Source: Scleroderma bovista
Taxonomy: Eukaryota; Basidiomycota; Agaricomycetes; Boletales; Sclerodermataceae
Reading direction: 5' to 3'
DNA: 28,870 bases
Assembly (NCBI GenBank): GCA_037178675.1
Contig: JAYMGJ010000348.1
Coordinates: 1-28,870, forward strand
Position numbers and translations under genes: made by a program. The notes under the pieces are model-generated. The model did no database searches. It was not told the origin of the DNA and was given only the letters and a program-made list of their open reading frames with translations. This document shows positions 28,532-28,870 of this stretch, in pieces (the first letter of the stretch is position 1; each line of letters starts with the position of its first letter).

Positions 28532-28566
28532 GCAGCTCCCGGCCCTCCGCACAACCGGCGAGCTGC
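28519..28566 (+). promoter_or_regulatory. Programmed minus-1 ribosomal frameshift signal at the gag-pol junction
   Basis: Seven A residues at 28519-28525 sit in the gag frame as A-AAA-AAA, a canonical slippery heptamer. A 6-nt spacer (GAGTAA, containing the gag stop) follows. A hairpin then pairs GCAGCTC (28532-28538) with GAGCTGC (28560-28566), extended by CCGG (28539-28542) with CCGG (28555-28558), with one bulged C and a 12-nt loop. Pol lies in the minus-1 frame, as such a signal requires. All three parts are read directly from the sequence; activity is inferred. Confidence 0.78.
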
Positions 28567-28870
28567 GTTGACTCCGGAAGTGCACCCAAGGAGGCCCGCC
28601 TCAACACGTCCGCTCTTTTCGACCCAAACTCCCTTATGCCACATGTTTCCCTTTTGTCCTTTGATATACCTAAAATCCGCGCACTCGTGGACTCCGGGTC
28701 CACGCATTGTTTTGTAGATTTACGATTCGCGCACAAAAACAACATTACCTCTTACTCCGTCTCTCCCATCCAACTCCAGTTGTTCGACGGTACATCAAAC
28801 TATGTAATTACTCAAGCTATCGATTTATCAGTGCAGTTCCCCGCATCCAGTGATGTCACCCCCATGACCT
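28525..28870 (+). CDS. Gypsy pol, 5' part (retropepsin), running off the window
   Basis: Open in the minus-1 frame relative to gag from the slippery site to the window end. The aspartic protease signature is IRALVDSGSTHCFVD, with the catalytic Asp codon at 28690, followed by LQLFDGTSN, which resembles the protease flap region. This enzyme cleaves the Gag-Pol polyprotein. Reverse transcriptase, RNase H and integrase should follow beyond 28870. No stop is seen in the visible part. Confidence 0.85.

Noticed and set aside
1..28870. tRNA, rRNA or other structured RNA genes
   Set aside because: No tRNA-like A and B boxes with a foldable cloverleaf and no rRNA segment were noticed by eye; a covariance-model scan was not possible.

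Overview
The window looks like a transposon-dense, gene-poor stretch of a filamentous basidiomycete genome, most likely an agaricomycete. The signs are Ty3/gypsy elements with a chromodomain, Ty1/copia elements of fungal type, GT-AG introns of about 45-65 nt, and a host gene whose peptide pattern resembles a family I remember as widespread and uncharacterised in mushroom genomes (recollection, not checked). Nothing bacterial or viral in organisation is present.

Layout. 1-1271: 3' end of a Ty3/gypsy element (integrase tail, chromodomain, polypurine tract, 3' LTR) abutting, and probably nested in, a copia element. 1272-4836: that copia pol, one continuous frame broken by stops, plus its 3' LTR. 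4837-6954: non-coding or unassigned, with a possible LTR remnant. 6955-12863: a nearly complete second copia element (two LTRs, leader, gag, a probable intron, pol) carrying three in-frame stops. 12864-14320: broken coding fragments. 14321-14953: solo gypsy LTR with a perfect 5-bp target duplication. 14968-17121: further broken host-like coding pieces. 17582-22949 (minus): a 16-exon gene with tandemly duplicated phase-1 exons. 22950-23985: intergenic. 23986-28870: 5' part of a gypsy element of the same LTR family as the solo LTR. Its gag is frameshifted by a 13-bp duplication, and its zinc knuckle is split by a 2,382-bp hAT-like non-autonomous element that carries an exact 160-bp tandem array.

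Main points. (1) The two copia LTRs differ only by transitions, every one explicable as CpG to TpG/CpA, and at least five nonsense codons in the two copia pol frames sit where CGA to TGA explains them; this is a clear methylated-CpG decay signature. (2) The gypsy gag-pol junction at 28519-28566 has a complete minus-1 ribosomal frameshift signal: an A-AAA-AAA slippery site, a 6-nt spacer and a hairpin of 11 bp. (3) The minus-strand gene has grown by repeated duplication of small phase 1-1 exons together with their introns; one copy has lost its splice acceptor yet keeps a usable in-phase one. (4) The hAT-like insertion has 21-bp terminal inverted repeats, an 8-bp target duplication and dense GGACC/GGTCC subterminal repeats, but encodes no transposase.

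Family names rest on motifs read by eye; no database search was possible. Exon boundaries were assigned by hand.
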